From Streptomyces paradoxus (GTDB lineage Bacteria; Actinomycetota; Actinomycetes; Streptomycetales; Streptomycetaceae), in the NCBI RefSeq assembly GCF_014202475.1, contig NZ_JACHGV010000003.1, forward strand, positions 528,454 to 592,453: a DNA stretch of 64,000 nucleotides, given 5' to 3'. Below, piece after piece: positions 25,281 through 35,114 of this stretch. The notes beneath the pieces were generated by a model that did no database searches, was not told the DNA's origin, and saw only the letters and a program-made list of their open reading frames with translations. Position 1 is the stretch's first letter. Every line of letters begins with the position of its first letter. The translations under genes and the position numbers were made by a program.

Positions 25281-25341
25281 CGCCCCCCGAGGGGGCGCCA
25301 CCCGTCGGTGGCCGGCGACAAGCGCCGCCGACGGGTGCGCC
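25281..25341. terminator. Two consecutive hairpins between convergent genes
   Basis: Directly after the stop codon, CGCCCCC-N3-GGGGGCG (25281-25297) forms a first hairpin. CACCCGTCGG (25299-25308) pairs with CCGACGGGTG (25328-25337) to form a second, extended by flanking GGCG/CGCC. They lie between the mca operon and the convergent STAND ATPase gene. Confidence 0.6.
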
Positions 25342-25446
25342 GCGCGCGTCGGGAGTGCCACCGTCAGGCACCACGCCCGTGGGAGGGCGGCGCCTGGAGC
25401 CAGGAGAACCCCGACGCGCACCCGGCGTCCCCCCAAGGAGTCTGGC

Positions 25447-28400
25447 CTAGGCCCCCGTCTCCACCGCCACCCCCATCACCTCACGCGCATGCCGGTCCGG
25501 GACCATGCCCAGGCGCCAGGCCTGCCAGCCCGCCTCCAGGGTCACGCCCCGCTCCAGCAGCAGCTGGAACGCGTCGAGGTTGTCGTCCAGCTTGCGGTCG
25601 CGCAGCCCGTGGCTCGCGCGGGACAGTTGCGCCAGCTCCTCCTGGGCCACCGCCGTACCCACCTCCATGCCGCCCGGTGCGGCGTACGGCAGGAGGGTGC
25701 AGCGCAGGAAGCGGGCCCAGTCCTCGCCCCGGCGGTCGCCGTAGGACGTGAAGAGGTCCACCGCCTCGTCGCACAGGGCCAGAGCCTGCTGGGTGCGGGC
25801 GTTGCCCGCGTCCACGACCGCCAGTTCCAGGCACGTCCAGGCCTCGCCGTGGGCGACGCCGATGCGCTGGAAGTCGGCCCGGGCGTCGACCAGGAGCTGG
25901 CGGGCGAAGCCCGAGTTGCGCAGCGAGCCCGTCTGGGCCGCCCGCTGGTTGCGGGTGACGCGGGCCGAGTGGTGGCGGGCGCAGGCCAGACCGTAGACGT
26001 CACGCATGCGGGAGAACATCGTGCGGGCGCGCTCCAGTTCGCGGACCGCCTGGTCGAGATCGCCCGTCTCCTCCAGTGCCTGGCCCAGGTAGTACAGGGT
26101 CCATGCCTCACCGCGCGCGTCCTCGTTGTCGCGGTGCCGGGCGGCAGCCCCGCGCAGTTCCTCCACCGCCGGGGACGCGTCCCCGGCGACCAGCAGCGCA
26201 CGGGCCAGCTGCGTCAGGGCCCAGGCCTCGCCGCGGGCGTCCCGGGTACGGCCGTACAGGTCGAGGGCCGCGCGCAGCTCGGACTCGGCGCGCGGGACGT
26301 CGCCCATGCGCAGCCCCAGCTGACCGAGCTGGAAGTGCGCCCACGCCTGGCCGTGCACGGACTCGCCCGCCCGGTGCAGCACCAGGGACTCGGTCAGCAG
26401 AGCCAGCGCCTCCGCCACCCGGGCCCGGTCCCGCTCGACCGCCGCCAAGGCGTGCATCGTCCACGCCCGGTCCGTGGCCAGCTCAGGGGAGGACTGCAGG
26501 GCGAGGGCCTCACGGAGCTTCTCCGACGCCTCCGTCAGATTGCCCTGGTGGTGCAGCGTGATGCCGAGGGAGCACAGCGCGCGGGCGGCACCCGCGTCGT
26601 GGTGGGCCTCCCGGTAGAGGTCCACGACCGAGGCGAGGGTGGTGCGGGCCTTGTCGAGCTCGCCGAGCTGCCGGGCCGCGATACCCGTACGCCACTGCAC
26701 CGAGCGGACCAGCAGGCCCTGGTCCACCGCCTGCGCCAGCTCGCTGATCTCGCCCAGGCGGTACAGGTCGCCCCGCAGCAGGCAGTAGTCGCACAGCGCG
26801 CCCAGCAGGTTCAGCACCGCCGCCTGGTCCACCCCCTCGGCATGCCGCAGCGCCGCCGTGATGAAGCTCGACTCGTCGTCCAGCCAGCGCAGCGCCTCGT
26901 CGAGGGAGGTGAAGCCGTAGGGGCTGAAGCGGTTCGTCCGGGTCGACATGTTGCCGTCGACCATCCGCAGCACCGAGTCGGCCAGCTCGGCGTAGTTCAC
27001 GATCAGCCGCTCCTGCGCCGCCGTGCGCTCCGCCGGCTCCTCCTCGTCGAGCAGGCGGGCCTGCGCGAAGGAACGCACCAGGTCGTGCAGCCGGTAGCGG
27101 TCGCCCCGGACGTGGTCGATCAGACCGGCCCGGGTCAGGACCTGCAGATGGCGCTTGGCCTCCGCCTCGTCCGTCGCCAGCAGCGCGGCGGCCGCGGCGG
27201 CACCCAGCGAGGCCCGCCCGGCCAGGGCCAGCCGGCGCAGCAACCGCCGCACGGTCTCCGACTGGTCGGTGTAACGCAGCCACAGGGCGCGTTCGACCGG
27301 CTCGACCGGCCCGTACGCGTCGAGGTCCGTGGCCAGCGCGCGCGGCGAGCGCGGGCCGAGGCACGACCCCGCGATGCGCAGCGCCAGCGGCAGCCCGCCG
27401 CACAGCTCCCGGACCCGGTCCGCGGACTCCGCGTCGTACGGACCGGAACGGTCCTGCGCCGCCGCGCCCAGCAGCTCCTCCGCACCCGCCGCGTCCAGCG
27501 GCGTCACCGCCAGCTGGTGCACCCGCGCGGGCAGATCCCCGAGCTCCAGCGGGCCCCGCGCGGTCACCAGCACCAGGCTGTCGGACCGCTCCGGGACCAG
27601 GGCGCGGACCTGCTGCACGTCCGCGGCGTCGTCGAGGACGACCGTGACCGGCAGGCCCGTCAGATGCTGGTGATACAGCTCGCCCAGCCGCTTGACCTGC
27701 TGGTCGGGCGAGGAACGCTCACGGAACAGCAGCTGCTCGCGGGGCGCGCCGAGCCGGTTCAGCAGATGCAGCAGCGCGTCACGGGTGGACAGCGGGGACT
27801 CACCCGGCCCGTCCCCGCGCAGGTCGACGACACAGGCACCGCGGAAGTAGTCCCTCAGATCGTGCGTCGCGTGCACCGCGAGCGTCGTACGGCCGCTGCC
27901 GGGCGTGCCGTGCAGCACCACCACCGTCGGCTGCGTCTGAGTGCTCGCCCGGGCCGACTGCACCCACTGCCGGATCTGCGCCAGCTCGTGCCGCCGCCCC
28001 GCGAAGGGCTCCGACGGTTCGGGGAGCTGCCCGAAGGACTGCTCCAGCACGTTGCGCCCGCGCGCCGCCGCGCTCTTGTCCGCACCCCGCAGCCGCGGCC
28101 CCGGCTTCTTCGGCCCCGTCGAGGCCGCGAGCACCCGCTGCTGGTCCAGGAACGGCCGGATGCCCCGCACCTCCAGCGCCGTCAGCCACTGGAGCCGCAA
28201 CTGTTCGGGCCCGCCGGGCTGGCTCACGGCCCCTGCGCGACGACTCGCGGCCGGCAGATGCGACCCGACCACCTTCACCACCGTCGCCGCGGCCCCCACG
28301 ACACCCACCGTCACACCCGCCCCGAGAGCCGTCCCGGTCCCCGTGCCCAGCGCCATGTCGGCGACGACGGCCGCGACCGCGGCGACCGCGGCCACCAGCA

Positions 28401-28644
28401 GCGGCGTCCCGGCGCCCTCCCGGGCGTACCGCTGCCCGAAGGTCAGCTGACCGACCGCCGCCTCGTCGAGGGCGCGCGTGTAGGCCTCGTACTCCTCGCC
28501 CGCGCTCCGCGCCATGGTGTCGAGCGCCCCGCGCGCCCGCGCGAGCAGCACCTTCCCGTCGCTGCGCCCGCCCGAGCGGCGCACCTCCTCCTCCACGGCC
28601 CGCACCAGCAGCCGCTCGGCCTCCGCCCGATGAGCGTCCCGCAT
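25447..28644 (-). CDS. Large STAND ATPase: membrane segments, NB-ARC, TPR array
   Basis: The 1065-aa product starts at ATG 28644 with GGAGGGGGAC upstream; an open extension of 27 codons further up is not needed. The N-terminal helical region (1-78) is followed by two hydrophobic segments (about 81-99 and 105-127). A linker and the NTPase module come next: P-loop HGTPGSGRTTLA near 245-256, Walker B VTVVLDDAADVQQ and the GLPLALRIAGS motif of NB-ARC proteins. A winged-helix part (RLLRRLALAG) and roughly a dozen TPR units fill the second half. It resembles AfsR-type STAND proteins without the SARP DNA-binding domain. The membrane segments suggest a signal-sensing or defence-like role; no effector domain is recognisable. 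Confidence 0.85.
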   Translation of the reverse strand: MRDAHRAEAERLLVRAVEEEVRRSGGRSDGKVLLARARGALDTMARSAGEEYEAYTRALDEAAVGQLTFGQRYAREGAGTPLLVAAVAAVAAVVADMALGTGTGTALGAGVTVGVVGAAATVVKVVGSHLPAASRRAGAVSQPGGPEQLRLQWLTALEVRGIRPFLDQQRVLAASTGPKKPGPRLRGADKSAAARGRNVLEQSFGQLPEPSEPFAGRRHELAQIRQWVQSARASTQTQPTVVVLHGTPGSGRTTLAVHATHDLRDYFRGACVVDLRGDGPGESPLSTRDALLHLLNRLGAPREQLLFRERSSPDQQVKRLGELYHQHLTGLPVTVVLDDAADVQQVRALVPERSDSLVLVTARGPLELGDLPARVHQLAVTPLDAAGAEELLGAAAQDRSGPYDAESADRVRELCGGLPLALRIAGSCLGPRSPRALATDLDAYGPVEPVERALWLRYTDQSETVRRLLRRLALAGRASLGAAAAAALLATDEAEAKRHLQVLTRAGLIDHVRGDRYRLHDLVRSFAQARLLDEEEPAERTAAQERLIVNYAELADSVLRMVDGNMSTRTNRFSPYGFTSLDEALRWLDDESSFITAALRHAEGVDQAAVLNLLGALCDYCLLRGDLYRLGEISELAQAVDQGLLVRSVQWRTGIAARQLGELDKARTTLASVVDLYREAHHDAGAARALCSLGITLHHQGNLTEASEKLREALALQSSPELATDRAWTMHALAAVERDRARVAEALALLTESLVLHRAGESVHGQAWAHFQLGQLGLRMGDVPRAESELRAALDLYGRTRDARGEAWALTQLARALLVAGDASPAVEELRGAAARHRDNEDARGEAWTLYYLGQALEETGDLDQAVRELERARTMFSRMRDVYGLACARHHSARVTRNQRAAQTGSLRNSGFARQLLVDARADFQRIGVAHGEAWTCLELAVVDAGNARTQQALALCDEAVDLFTSYGDRRGEDWARFLRCTLLPYAAPGGMEVGTAVAQEELAQLSRASHGLRDRKLDDNLDAFQLLLERGVTLEAGWQAWRLGMVPDRHAREVMGVAVETGA

Positions 28645-28814
28645 GTCACGTCCCCCTCCGGCGGCAACTCCTGTGTGTACGAGTGTCCTTGGTGGGAGGC
28701 GTGAGCGCGAGGGGGCGACGATCAACGGATGCGGTCCGGTGACCTAGGGGCCGCTCGCTCGCGCGAGGGGCTGCGTTCCACGGCCGGGCCGCCGTCCTGA
28801 GGCAGGATGGAAGC

Positions 28815-30848
28815 ATGCCGAACCGACTGGCTCATGAGACGTCCCCTTACCTGCTCCAGCACGCCGACAACCCCGTCGACTGGCGGCCCTGGTCGGGAGA
28901 GGCTTTCGACGAGGCCCGGAAACGGAACGTGCCCGTCCTGCTCAGCATCGGATACAGCAGCTGTCACTGGTGTCACGTCATGGCTCACGAGTCCTTCGAG
29001 GACCAGGAGACCGCCGAGTACCTCAACGCACACTACGTGAGCGTCAAGGTCGACCGGGAAGAACGCCCCGACGTGGACGCCGTCTACATGGAGGCCGTGC
29101 AGGCGGCCACCGGGCAGGGCGGCTGGCCCATGACCGTCTTCCTCACTCCGGACGCCGAGCCGTTCTACTTCGGTACGTACTTCCCGCCCGCTCCCCGGCA
29201 GGGCATGCCGTCCTTCCGGCAGGTGCTCCAGGGTGTGCACCAGGCGTGGGACGAGCGGCGGGACGAGGTGACCGAGGTCGCCGGGAAGATCGTCCGGGAT
29301 CTGGCCGGGCGGGAGATCTCCTACGGCGACGCGCAGACCCCCGGTGAGGAGGAGCTCGCGCAGGCGCTGCTCGGGCTGACCCGGGAGTACGACCCGCAGC
29401 GCGGCGGATTCGGCGGGGCGCCGAAGTTCCCGCCGTCCATGGTGCTGGAGTTCCTGCTGAGGCACCATGCGCGAACCGGCGCCGAGGGCGCGCTCCAGAT
29501 GGCGAGCGACACCTGCGAGCGGATGGCCCGGGGCGGGATCTACGACCAGCTCGGGGGCGGCTTCGCCCGCTACTCCGTCGACCGCGACTGGGTCGTGCCG
29601 CACTTCGAGAAGATGCTGTACGACAACGCCCTGCTGTGCCGGGTGTACGCCCATCTCTGGCGCGCCACCGGCTCGGAGCTCGCGCGGCGCGTCGCCCTGG
29701 AGACCGCCGACTTCATGGTGCGCGAACTGCGCACGAACGAGGGCGGGTTCGCCTCCGCGCTGGACGCCGACAGTGACGACGGCACCGGGAAGCACGTCGA
29801 GGGCGCGTACTACGTGTGGACGCCGGAGCAGTTGCGGGATGTTCTCGGCGAGCAGGACGCCGAGTCGGCGGCCCAGCACTTCGGGGTGACCGAGGAGGGG
29901 ACCTTCGAGGAGGGCGCGTCCGTCCTCCAACTGCCCGTGCGGGACGGCTTCGTCGACGCGGGGAAGGTCGCCTCCATCCGGGAGCGGCTGCTGGCGGCGC
30001 GGTCGGAGCGGCCCGCGCCCGGCCGGGACGACAAGGTCGTCGCCGCCTGGAACGGTCTCGCGATCGCCGCGCTGGCCGAGACGGGCGCCTACTTCGACCG
30101 GCCCGATCTGGTCGAGGCCGCCGTCGCCGCGGCCGACCTCCTCGTCCGGCTGCACCTGGACGAGCAGGCCCGGCTCACCCGCACCAGCAAGGACGGCCAC
30201 GCCGGCGCCAACGCCGGTGTCCTGGAGGACTACGCGGATGTGGCGGAGGGCTTCCTCGCGCTCGCGTCCGTCACCGGGGAGGGGGTGTGGCTGGAGTTCG
30301 CCGGGTTCCTGCTGGACCACGTCCTGGCCCGTTTCACCGACCCCGAGTCGGGCGCGATGTTCGACACCGCGGCCGATGCCGAGCGGCTGATCCGCCGTCC
30401 GCAGGACCCGACCGACAACGCCGCCCCCTCCGGCTGGACCGCCGCGGCCGGTGCCCTGCTGAGCTATGCCGCGCACACCGGCTCCGAGCCGCACCGCACG
30501 GCCGCGGAGCGGGCGCTCGGTGTCGTCAAGGCACTCGGGCCGCGGGTGCCGCGCTTCATCGGCTGGGGGCTCGCCGTCGCGGAGGCCGTGCTGGACGGTC
30601 CGCGGGAAGTCGCGGTCGTGGGGCCGTCGCTCGGCGACGAGGGCACGAGGGTCTTGCACCGCACGGCACTTCTGGGGACCGCGCCGGGTGCCGTCGTCGC
30701 CGTCGGCGTCCCGGAGAGCGAGGAGTTCCCGCTGCTCAGCGACCGTCCGCTGGTCGGCGGTGAACCGGCGGCCTATGTCTGCCGTAACTTCACATGTGAC
30801 GCGCCGACAACGGAAGTTGAACGGCTGCGTGCGGTGCTGAGCGACTGA
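28815..30848 (+). CDS. Thioredoxin-fold (YyaL/SSP411-like) protein, DUF255 plus glycoside-hydrolase-like barrel
   Basis: This 677-aa cytoplasmic protein starts at ATG 28815. Residues 1-160 are a thioredoxin-like DUF255 domain, with [20 protein letters not shown], the CxxC motif Cys50-His-Trp-Cys53 in SSCHWCHVM and the [13 protein letters not shown] segment. The remainder is an (alpha/alpha)6-like helical barrel with [17 protein letters not shown] and [14 protein letters not shown]. It is the bacterial relative of human SPATA20; the function is unknown, with proposed roles in redox or N-glycan/sugar epimerisation. It is full length and monocistronic, 146 bp before the glycosyltransferase operon. 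Confidence 0.9.
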   Translation: MPNRLAHETSPYLLQHADNPVDWRPWSGEAFDEARKRNVPVLLSIGYSSCHWCHVMAHESFEDQETAEYLNAHYVSVKVDREERPDVDAVYMEAVQAATGQGGWPMTVFLTPDAEPFYFGTYFPPAPRQGMPSFRQVLQGVHQAWDERRDEVTEVAGKIVRDLAGREISYGDAQTPGEEELAQALLGLTREYDPQRGGFGGAPKFPPSMVLEFLLRHHARTGAEGALQMASDTCERMARGGIYDQLGGGFARYSVDRDWVVPHFEKMLYDNALLCRVYAHLWRATGSELARRVALETADFMVRELRTNEGGFASALDADSDDGTGKHVEGAYYVWTPEQLRDVLGEQDAESAAQHFGVTEEGTFEEGASVLQLPVRDGFVDAGKVASIRERLLAARSERPAPGRDDKVVAAWNGLAIAALAETGAYFDRPDLVEAAVAAADLLVRLHLDEQARLTRTSKDGHAGANAGVLEDYADVAEGFLALASVTGEGVWLEFAGFLLDHVLARFTDPESGAMFDTAADAERLIRRPQDPTDNAAPSGWTAAAGALLSYAAHTGSEPHRTAAERALGVVKALGPRVPRFIGWGLAVAEAVLDGPREVAVVGPSLGDEGTRVLHRTALLGTAPGAVVAVGVPESEEFPLLSDRPLVGGEPAAYVCRNFTCDAPTTEVERLRAVLSD

Positions 30849-30994
30849 AGTCGGGAATCAACGGAAACACGCTCTTTATCTGAACAGCCCCCAGGCTTCA
30901 CAGTTCCCCCCTAATCTCTGCACAGTGACGTGACGGGAGGGGCCGCACCGGCACACCGTCACGACCGGGGGCTCTGGGATCTGGGGGGATCTGT

Positions 30995-32278
30995 TTGCTG
31001 ACGTCTGTCTTCATCGCTGCCGTTTCACTGGCCCTGTTCTGGATGGCGGCGTTCACACTGTGGTGGCAGATGCACGCCTGGCGCACGCCGGAAGTGCTCG
31101 CCTCCACCCGGTTCAGCAGTCCGGACGGGGACGAGCACGTCTCCTTCTCGCTGCTGCTGCCCGCCCGGCACGAACAGGCGGTGCTGGACCACACGATCCA
31201 GCGGCTGCTGGAGTCGAGCCACACCGACTTCGAGATCATCGTGATCGTCGGGCACGACGACCCGGAGACCACCGCGGTGGCCGAGCATGCCGCCGCGCGT
31301 GACCCACGGGTCCGGGTCGTCGTCGACACCCACGAGAAGAAGAACAAGCCGAAGGCCATGAACACGGCCCTGCCGCACTGCCGCGGCGACGTCGTCGGCG
31401 TGTTCGACGCCGAGGACCAGGTCCACCCCGAACTCCTCGCGCACGTCGACCACGCCTTCCGCACCACCGGCGCGGACGTCGTGCAGGGCGGGGTGCAGCT
31501 GATCAACTTCCACTCCAGCTGGTACAGCCTGCGCAACTGCCTGGAGTACTTCTTCTGGTTCCGCTCGCGGCTCCACCTGCACGCGCAGAAAGGTTTCATT
31601 CCGCTCGGCGGCAACACCGTCTTCGTCCGCACGGACGTCCTCAGGGCAGCCGACGGCTGGGACCCGGACTGCCTCGCCGAGGACTGCGACCTCGGAGTGC
31701 GCCTGTCCAGCGTCGGCAAGAAGGTCGTCGTCGCCTACGACTCCGACATGGTGACCCGCGAGGAGACCCCCGGCTCGCTGATGTCCCTGCTGAAGCAGCG
31801 CACCCGCTGGAACCAGGGATTCCTTCAGGTCTACCGGAAGAAGGACTGGAAGCAACTGCCCACCCTCGGGCAGCGGCTGCTCGCCCGCTACACCCTGATG
31901 ACTCCGTTCATGCAGGCCTTCACCGGCCTGATCATCCCGCTGAACGTGGCGATCGCCCTGTTCCTGGACGTGCCCGTCGGCATCGCCTTCATCACCTTCC
32001 TGCCGGCCGTCACCGCCCTGGTCACCTTCGTCTTCGAGATCGTCGGACTGCACGACTTCGGCAAGCAGTACGGGCTGCGCGTCCGCTTCGCGCACTATCT
32101 GAAGCTGATCGTCGGCGGCCCCTTCTACCAGGTCCTGCTCGCCGGAGCGGCCGTGCGGGCCGTCTGGCGCGAGCAGCGCGGCCGCAACGACTGGGAGCTG
32201 ACCAGCCATGTCGGGGCCCACCTCGACGAGACGGCCGGGACCCGGCAGGCCGTGACCCGAGAGGACGTTCCCGCGTGA
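30995..32278 (+). CDS. Family 2 membrane glycosyltransferase, processive type
   Basis: This is the first gene of a four-gene operon; the TTG start at 30995 is preceded by GGGGGGAT. The 427-aa product has an N-terminal span (about 3-25), a cytosolic GT-A domain and three C-terminal spans. Catalytic motifs of processive GT2 enzymes are visible: DxD-like DAED at 138-141, the base motif ED at 229-230 and QRTRW at 268-272, the QxxRW polymer-binding motif of cellulose, hyaluronan and chitin synthases. It therefore probably polymerises a beta-linked glycan or transfers to a lipid at the membrane. It is shorter than CslA of Streptomyces and lacks its extra spans. Sugar and linkage cannot be told. Confidence 0.85.
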   Translation: MLTSVFIAAVSLALFWMAAFTLWWQMHAWRTPEVLASTRFSSPDGDEHVSFSLLLPARHEQAVLDHTIQRLLESSHTDFEIIVIVGHDDPETTAVAEHAAARDPRVRVVVDTHEKKNKPKAMNTALPHCRGDVVGVFDAEDQVHPELLAHVDHAFRTTGADVVQGGVQLINFHSSWYSLRNCLEYFFWFRSRLHLHAQKGFIPLGGNTVFVRTDVLRAADGWDPDCLAEDCDLGVRLSSVGKKVVVAYDSDMVTREETPGSLMSLLKQRTRWNQGFLQVYRKKDWKQLPTLGQRLLARYTLMTPFMQAFTGLIIPLNVAIALFLDVPVGIAFITFLPAVTALVTFVFEIVGLHDFGKQYGLRVRFAHYLKLIVGGPFYQVLLAGAAVRAVWREQRGRNDWELTSHVGAHLDETAGTRQAVTREDVPA

Positions 32279-33924
32279 CCTCCACCCTTCCCGCGGTGAC
32301 CACTCCGAAGGTCCCCGCGCAGCGCCGTCCTGCGCCCCGCACCGGTACGCACCGCAGACCGGAGCCGCCGAGCCGGCTGCGCTCCTCCCGGCCCGACCTG
32401 CTCTTGTGCGGTGTCCTCCTCGCGGCGATCCTCGTCGTGCAGGGCTGGAACATCGGCGACTACCCCGCCCTCAGCGACGACGAGGGCACCTATCTCGCCC
32501 AGGCCTGGTCGGTCCAGCAGGGCAACGGCCTGGCCCACTACACCTACTGGTACGACCATCCGCCGCTCGGCTGGATCCAGATCGCCCTGCTGACCTGGAT
32601 TCCCGCGCTGATCAGCCCCGAGTCGATGACGGTGGGCACCATGCGCGCCGCGATGCTGGTGATCAGCGGCATCAGCGCGGTCCTCGTCTACGTGCTGGGC
32701 CGGCGCCTCGCGCTGCCCCGCTGGGCCGCCGGGCTCGGCATGGTGTTCTTCGGGCTGTCGCCGCTGTCGGTCGTCCTCCAGCGGGAGATCTTCCTCGACA
32801 ACCTCGCGGTGATGTGGACGCTGCTGGCCTTCACCCTGGCCGCCTCCCCGAGCCGCCACCTCTGGCACCACTTCGGCGCGGGCATCGCGGCCGCCACGGG
32901 CGTGCTCACCAAGGAGACGATGCTCGTCGTCCTGCCCGCCCTGTTCCTCACCATGTGGCGCCACAGCCACCGGGACACCCGCAAGTTCGCCATCACCGGC
33001 GCCGTCACGGCCTGCGCCCTGATCGGCTTCTCGTACCCGCTGTTCGCCCTGCTCAAGGGCGAGTTGCTGCCCGGCGCCGGACACGTGTCCCTCTGGGACG
33101 GCGTCAAGTACCAGATGACCAGACCCGGTTCGGGCTTCATCCTGGACCAGGGCTCCGGCTCCTGGGGCGTGCTCCGGTCGTGGCTGTACTACGACAAGAT
33201 CCTGCCCCTCGGCGGCCTCGCGGGCGCCCTGCTGCTGCTCCTCACCTGGCGCTGGTCGGTCACCGCCCGGGCCCTGGCCGGACCGGCCCTGGCCGTGGCG
33301 GTCTTCGCCGCGCTCGCCCTGCGCCCGAACGGCTACCTGCCCGCGATGTACGTCATCCAGGCCCTGCCGTTCCTCGCGCTGGTCCTCGCCGGAGGTACCG
33401 CCTCCGTCGCCCACGCCGTGCTGAGCCGCTGGCGCTCCGAGGCGGAGAAACGGTACGTCAGTGTGAGCCGGTACGCGCTCGCCGCCGTCCTCGCCCTGGC
33501 CGCAGGCGCCTACGTCGTGCCCCGCTGGTACGACGGCGCGCACACGGCCGTCACCACCGACGCCAACGCCCCCTACAAGGCCGCCTCCAAGTGGCTGGCC
33601 ACGGAGGTCGAGGACCCGGAGCGCACCCGGGTGCTGGTGGACGACGCCCTCTGGCTGGACCTGGTGCACCAGGGCTACCGGCCCGGGCTCGGCGTCATCT
33701 GGTTCTACAAGGCCGACCTCGACCCGGCGGTGACCAAGACGATGCCGCGCGGCTGGAAGGACCTCGACTACGTCGTCGCCTCGCCGACGGTGCGGCGGGA
33801 CGCGGCCGACCTGCCCAACGTCAAGGCCGCCATGGAGCACTCGGACCCGGTCGCCACCTTCGGCACCGGCGAGGACCGCATCGAGATCCGCCAGATCCAG
33901 ACGTCCGCCGGAGGCGCGCGATGA
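32275..33924 (+). CDS. GT39/ArnT-like membrane glycosyltransferase
   Basis: The 549-aa polytopic protein starts with GTG 32275, overlapping the previous stop by 4 bp. After a basic cytosolic leader (about 40 residues) come roughly ten membrane spans. The first external loop carries the acidic motif SDDEGTYLAQAW, the catalytic Asp/Glu region of GT-C enzymes such as protein O-mannosyltransferases and ArnT, and then WYDHPPLGW. A second key loop has QREIFLDNLAVMW. These enzymes use a polyprenyl-phosphate sugar as donor on the outer membrane face. The donor is presumably made by the next gene product. The soluble C-terminus (about 430-549) is external. Confidence 0.85.
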   Translation: MTSTLPAVTTPKVPAQRRPAPRTGTHRRPEPPSRLRSSRPDLLLCGVLLAAILVVQGWNIGDYPALSDDEGTYLAQAWSVQQGNGLAHYTYWYDHPPLGWIQIALLTWIPALISPESMTVGTMRAAMLVISGISAVLVYVLGRRLALPRWAAGLGMVFFGLSPLSVVLQREIFLDNLAVMWTLLAFTLAASPSRHLWHHFGAGIAAATGVLTKETMLVVLPALFLTMWRHSHRDTRKFAITGAVTACALIGFSYPLFALLKGELLPGAGHVSLWDGVKYQMTRPGSGFILDQGSGSWGVLRSWLYYDKILPLGGLAGALLLLLTWRWSVTARALAGPALAVAVFAALALRPNGYLPAMYVIQALPFLALVLAGGTASVAHAVLSRWRSEAEKRYVSVSRYALAAVLALAAGAYVVPRWYDGAHTAVTTDANAPYKAASKWLATEVEDPERTRVLVDDALWLDLVHQGYRPGLGVIWFYKADLDPAVTKTMPRGWKDLDYVVASPTVRRDAADLPNVKAAMEHSDPVATFGTGEDRIEIRQIQTSAGGAR

Positions 33925-35114
33925 GCCAGGAGTCCACCGTCCCCGGCGAGGTCGTCGAGACCACCGAGATCCCCGAACCGGGCGCCGTCACCATCGTCGT
34001 ACCGACGTTCAACGAGTCCGCGAACGTACGGCAGTTGCTGCGCCAGATCACCGAGGCCGTCCCGGCCCGGCTGCCCTGCGAGGTCGTCTTCGTGGACGAC
34101 TCCACCGACGACACGCCCGAGGTCATCGAGAAGGCGGCGCAGGACTGCCCGTTCCCGGTGACCGTGCTGCACCGCGAGGAGCCGGTGGGCGGGCTCGGCG
34201 GCGCGGTCGTCGAGGGGCTGAAGGCGGCCACGTCGGACTGGATCGTCGTCATGGACGGCGACTGCCAGCACCCGCCGGCCCTCGTGCCCGACCTGGTCGC
34301 CACCGGCGAGCGGGCGAACGCCGGGCTGGTCGTGGCCTCCCGGTACATCAAGGGCGGCAGCCGGGCCGGGCTCGCGGGCAGCTACCGGGTGGCCGTCTCG
34401 CGCGGGGCGACCTGGCTGACCAAGGCGCTGTTCCCGCGGCGGCTGCACGGCATCAGCGACCCGATGAGCGGCTTCTTCGCGATCCGCCGCAGCGCGGTCA
34501 CCGCCGAGGTCCTCCAGCCGCTCGGCTACAAGATCCTCCTCGAACTCGCCGTCCGCAGCCGCCCGCGCACGGTCACCGAGGTGCCGTTCGTCTTCCAGGA
34601 CCGGTTCGCCGGGGAGTCCAAGTCCACCGCGCAGGAGGGCCTGCGCTTCCTGCGCCACCTGGCCGGGCTGCGCGCCGCCTCGCCGGTCGCGCGGATGATC
34701 GGGTTCGGCCTGATCGGGCTGACCGGCTTCGTGCCGAACCTGCTGGGCCTGTGGGCGCTGACCGCCGCCGGCATGCACTACGTACCGGCGGAGATCCTCG
34801 CCAACCAGCTCGGCGTCGCCTGGAACTTCGTGCTCATCGAGCACCTGCTGTTCCGCGAGCGGCGCCGGCACCGGCGCTGGTGGGACCGGGCCGGACGGTT
34901 CGCGCTGCTCGCCAACGCCGATCTGGTGCTGCGCATCCCGCTGATCGCCCTGTTCGTGCACCAGCTGCACCTGGGCGTGCTGTCGGCCACCGCGCTCGCG
35001 CTGGTGACGACGTTCGTCCTGCGCTTCGCCGCGACCGAAGCGCTGGTCTACCTGCCGCGCCGGGGACGTGAGAAGCCCGGGCGCGACAGCCGCACCGCAA
35101 GGAGAGCCGCGTGA
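33921..35114 (+). CDS. Polyprenyl-phosphate glycosyltransferase (DPM1-like) fused to GtrA
   Basis: The 397-aa product starts at ATG 33921, overlapping the previous stop by 4 bp. Residues about 25-255 are a GT2 domain of the dolichol-phosphate-mannose-synthase type: IVVPTFNESANV, VFVDDSTDDT, the metal motif MDGDCQHPP and DPMSGFFAIRR. Residues about 265-385 are a GtrA domain with four membrane spans, containing FGLIGLTGFVPNLLGL and NQLGVAWNFVLIEHLLF. DPM1-GtrA fusions make a polyprenyl-phosphate hexose and are thought to help flip it. It supplies the obvious donor for the GT39-like enzyme encoded before it. Confidence 0.9.
   Translation: MSQESTVPGEVVETTEIPEPGAVTIVVPTFNESANVRQLLRQITEAVPARLPCEVVFVDDSTDDTPEVIEKAAQDCPFPVTVLHREEPVGGLGGAVVEGLKAATSDWIVVMDGDCQHPPALVPDLVATGERANAGLVVASRYIKGGSRAGLAGSYRVAVSRGATWLTKALFPRRLHGISDPMSGFFAIRRSAVTAEVLQPLGYKILLELAVRSRPRTVTEVPFVFQDRFAGESKSTAQEGLRFLRHLAGLRAASPVARMIGFGLIGLTGFVPNLLGLWALTAAGMHYVPAEILANQLGVAWNFVLIEHLLFRERRRHRRWWDRAGRFALLANADLVLRIPLIALFVHQLHLGVLSATALALVTTFVLRFAATEALVYLPRRGREKPGRDSRTARRAA

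Noticed and set aside
25489..28704. A 1071-codon plus-strand frame opposite the STAND ATPase
   Set aside because: Composition is Arg/Gln/Val/Gly-rich without motifs, while the minus strand has P-loop, NB-ARC and TPR motifs and a good ribosome site.
28722..30659. A 645-codon minus-strand frame opposite the YyaL-like gene
   Set aside because: No domain or ribosome site; the plus strand encodes a complete, recognisable protein.
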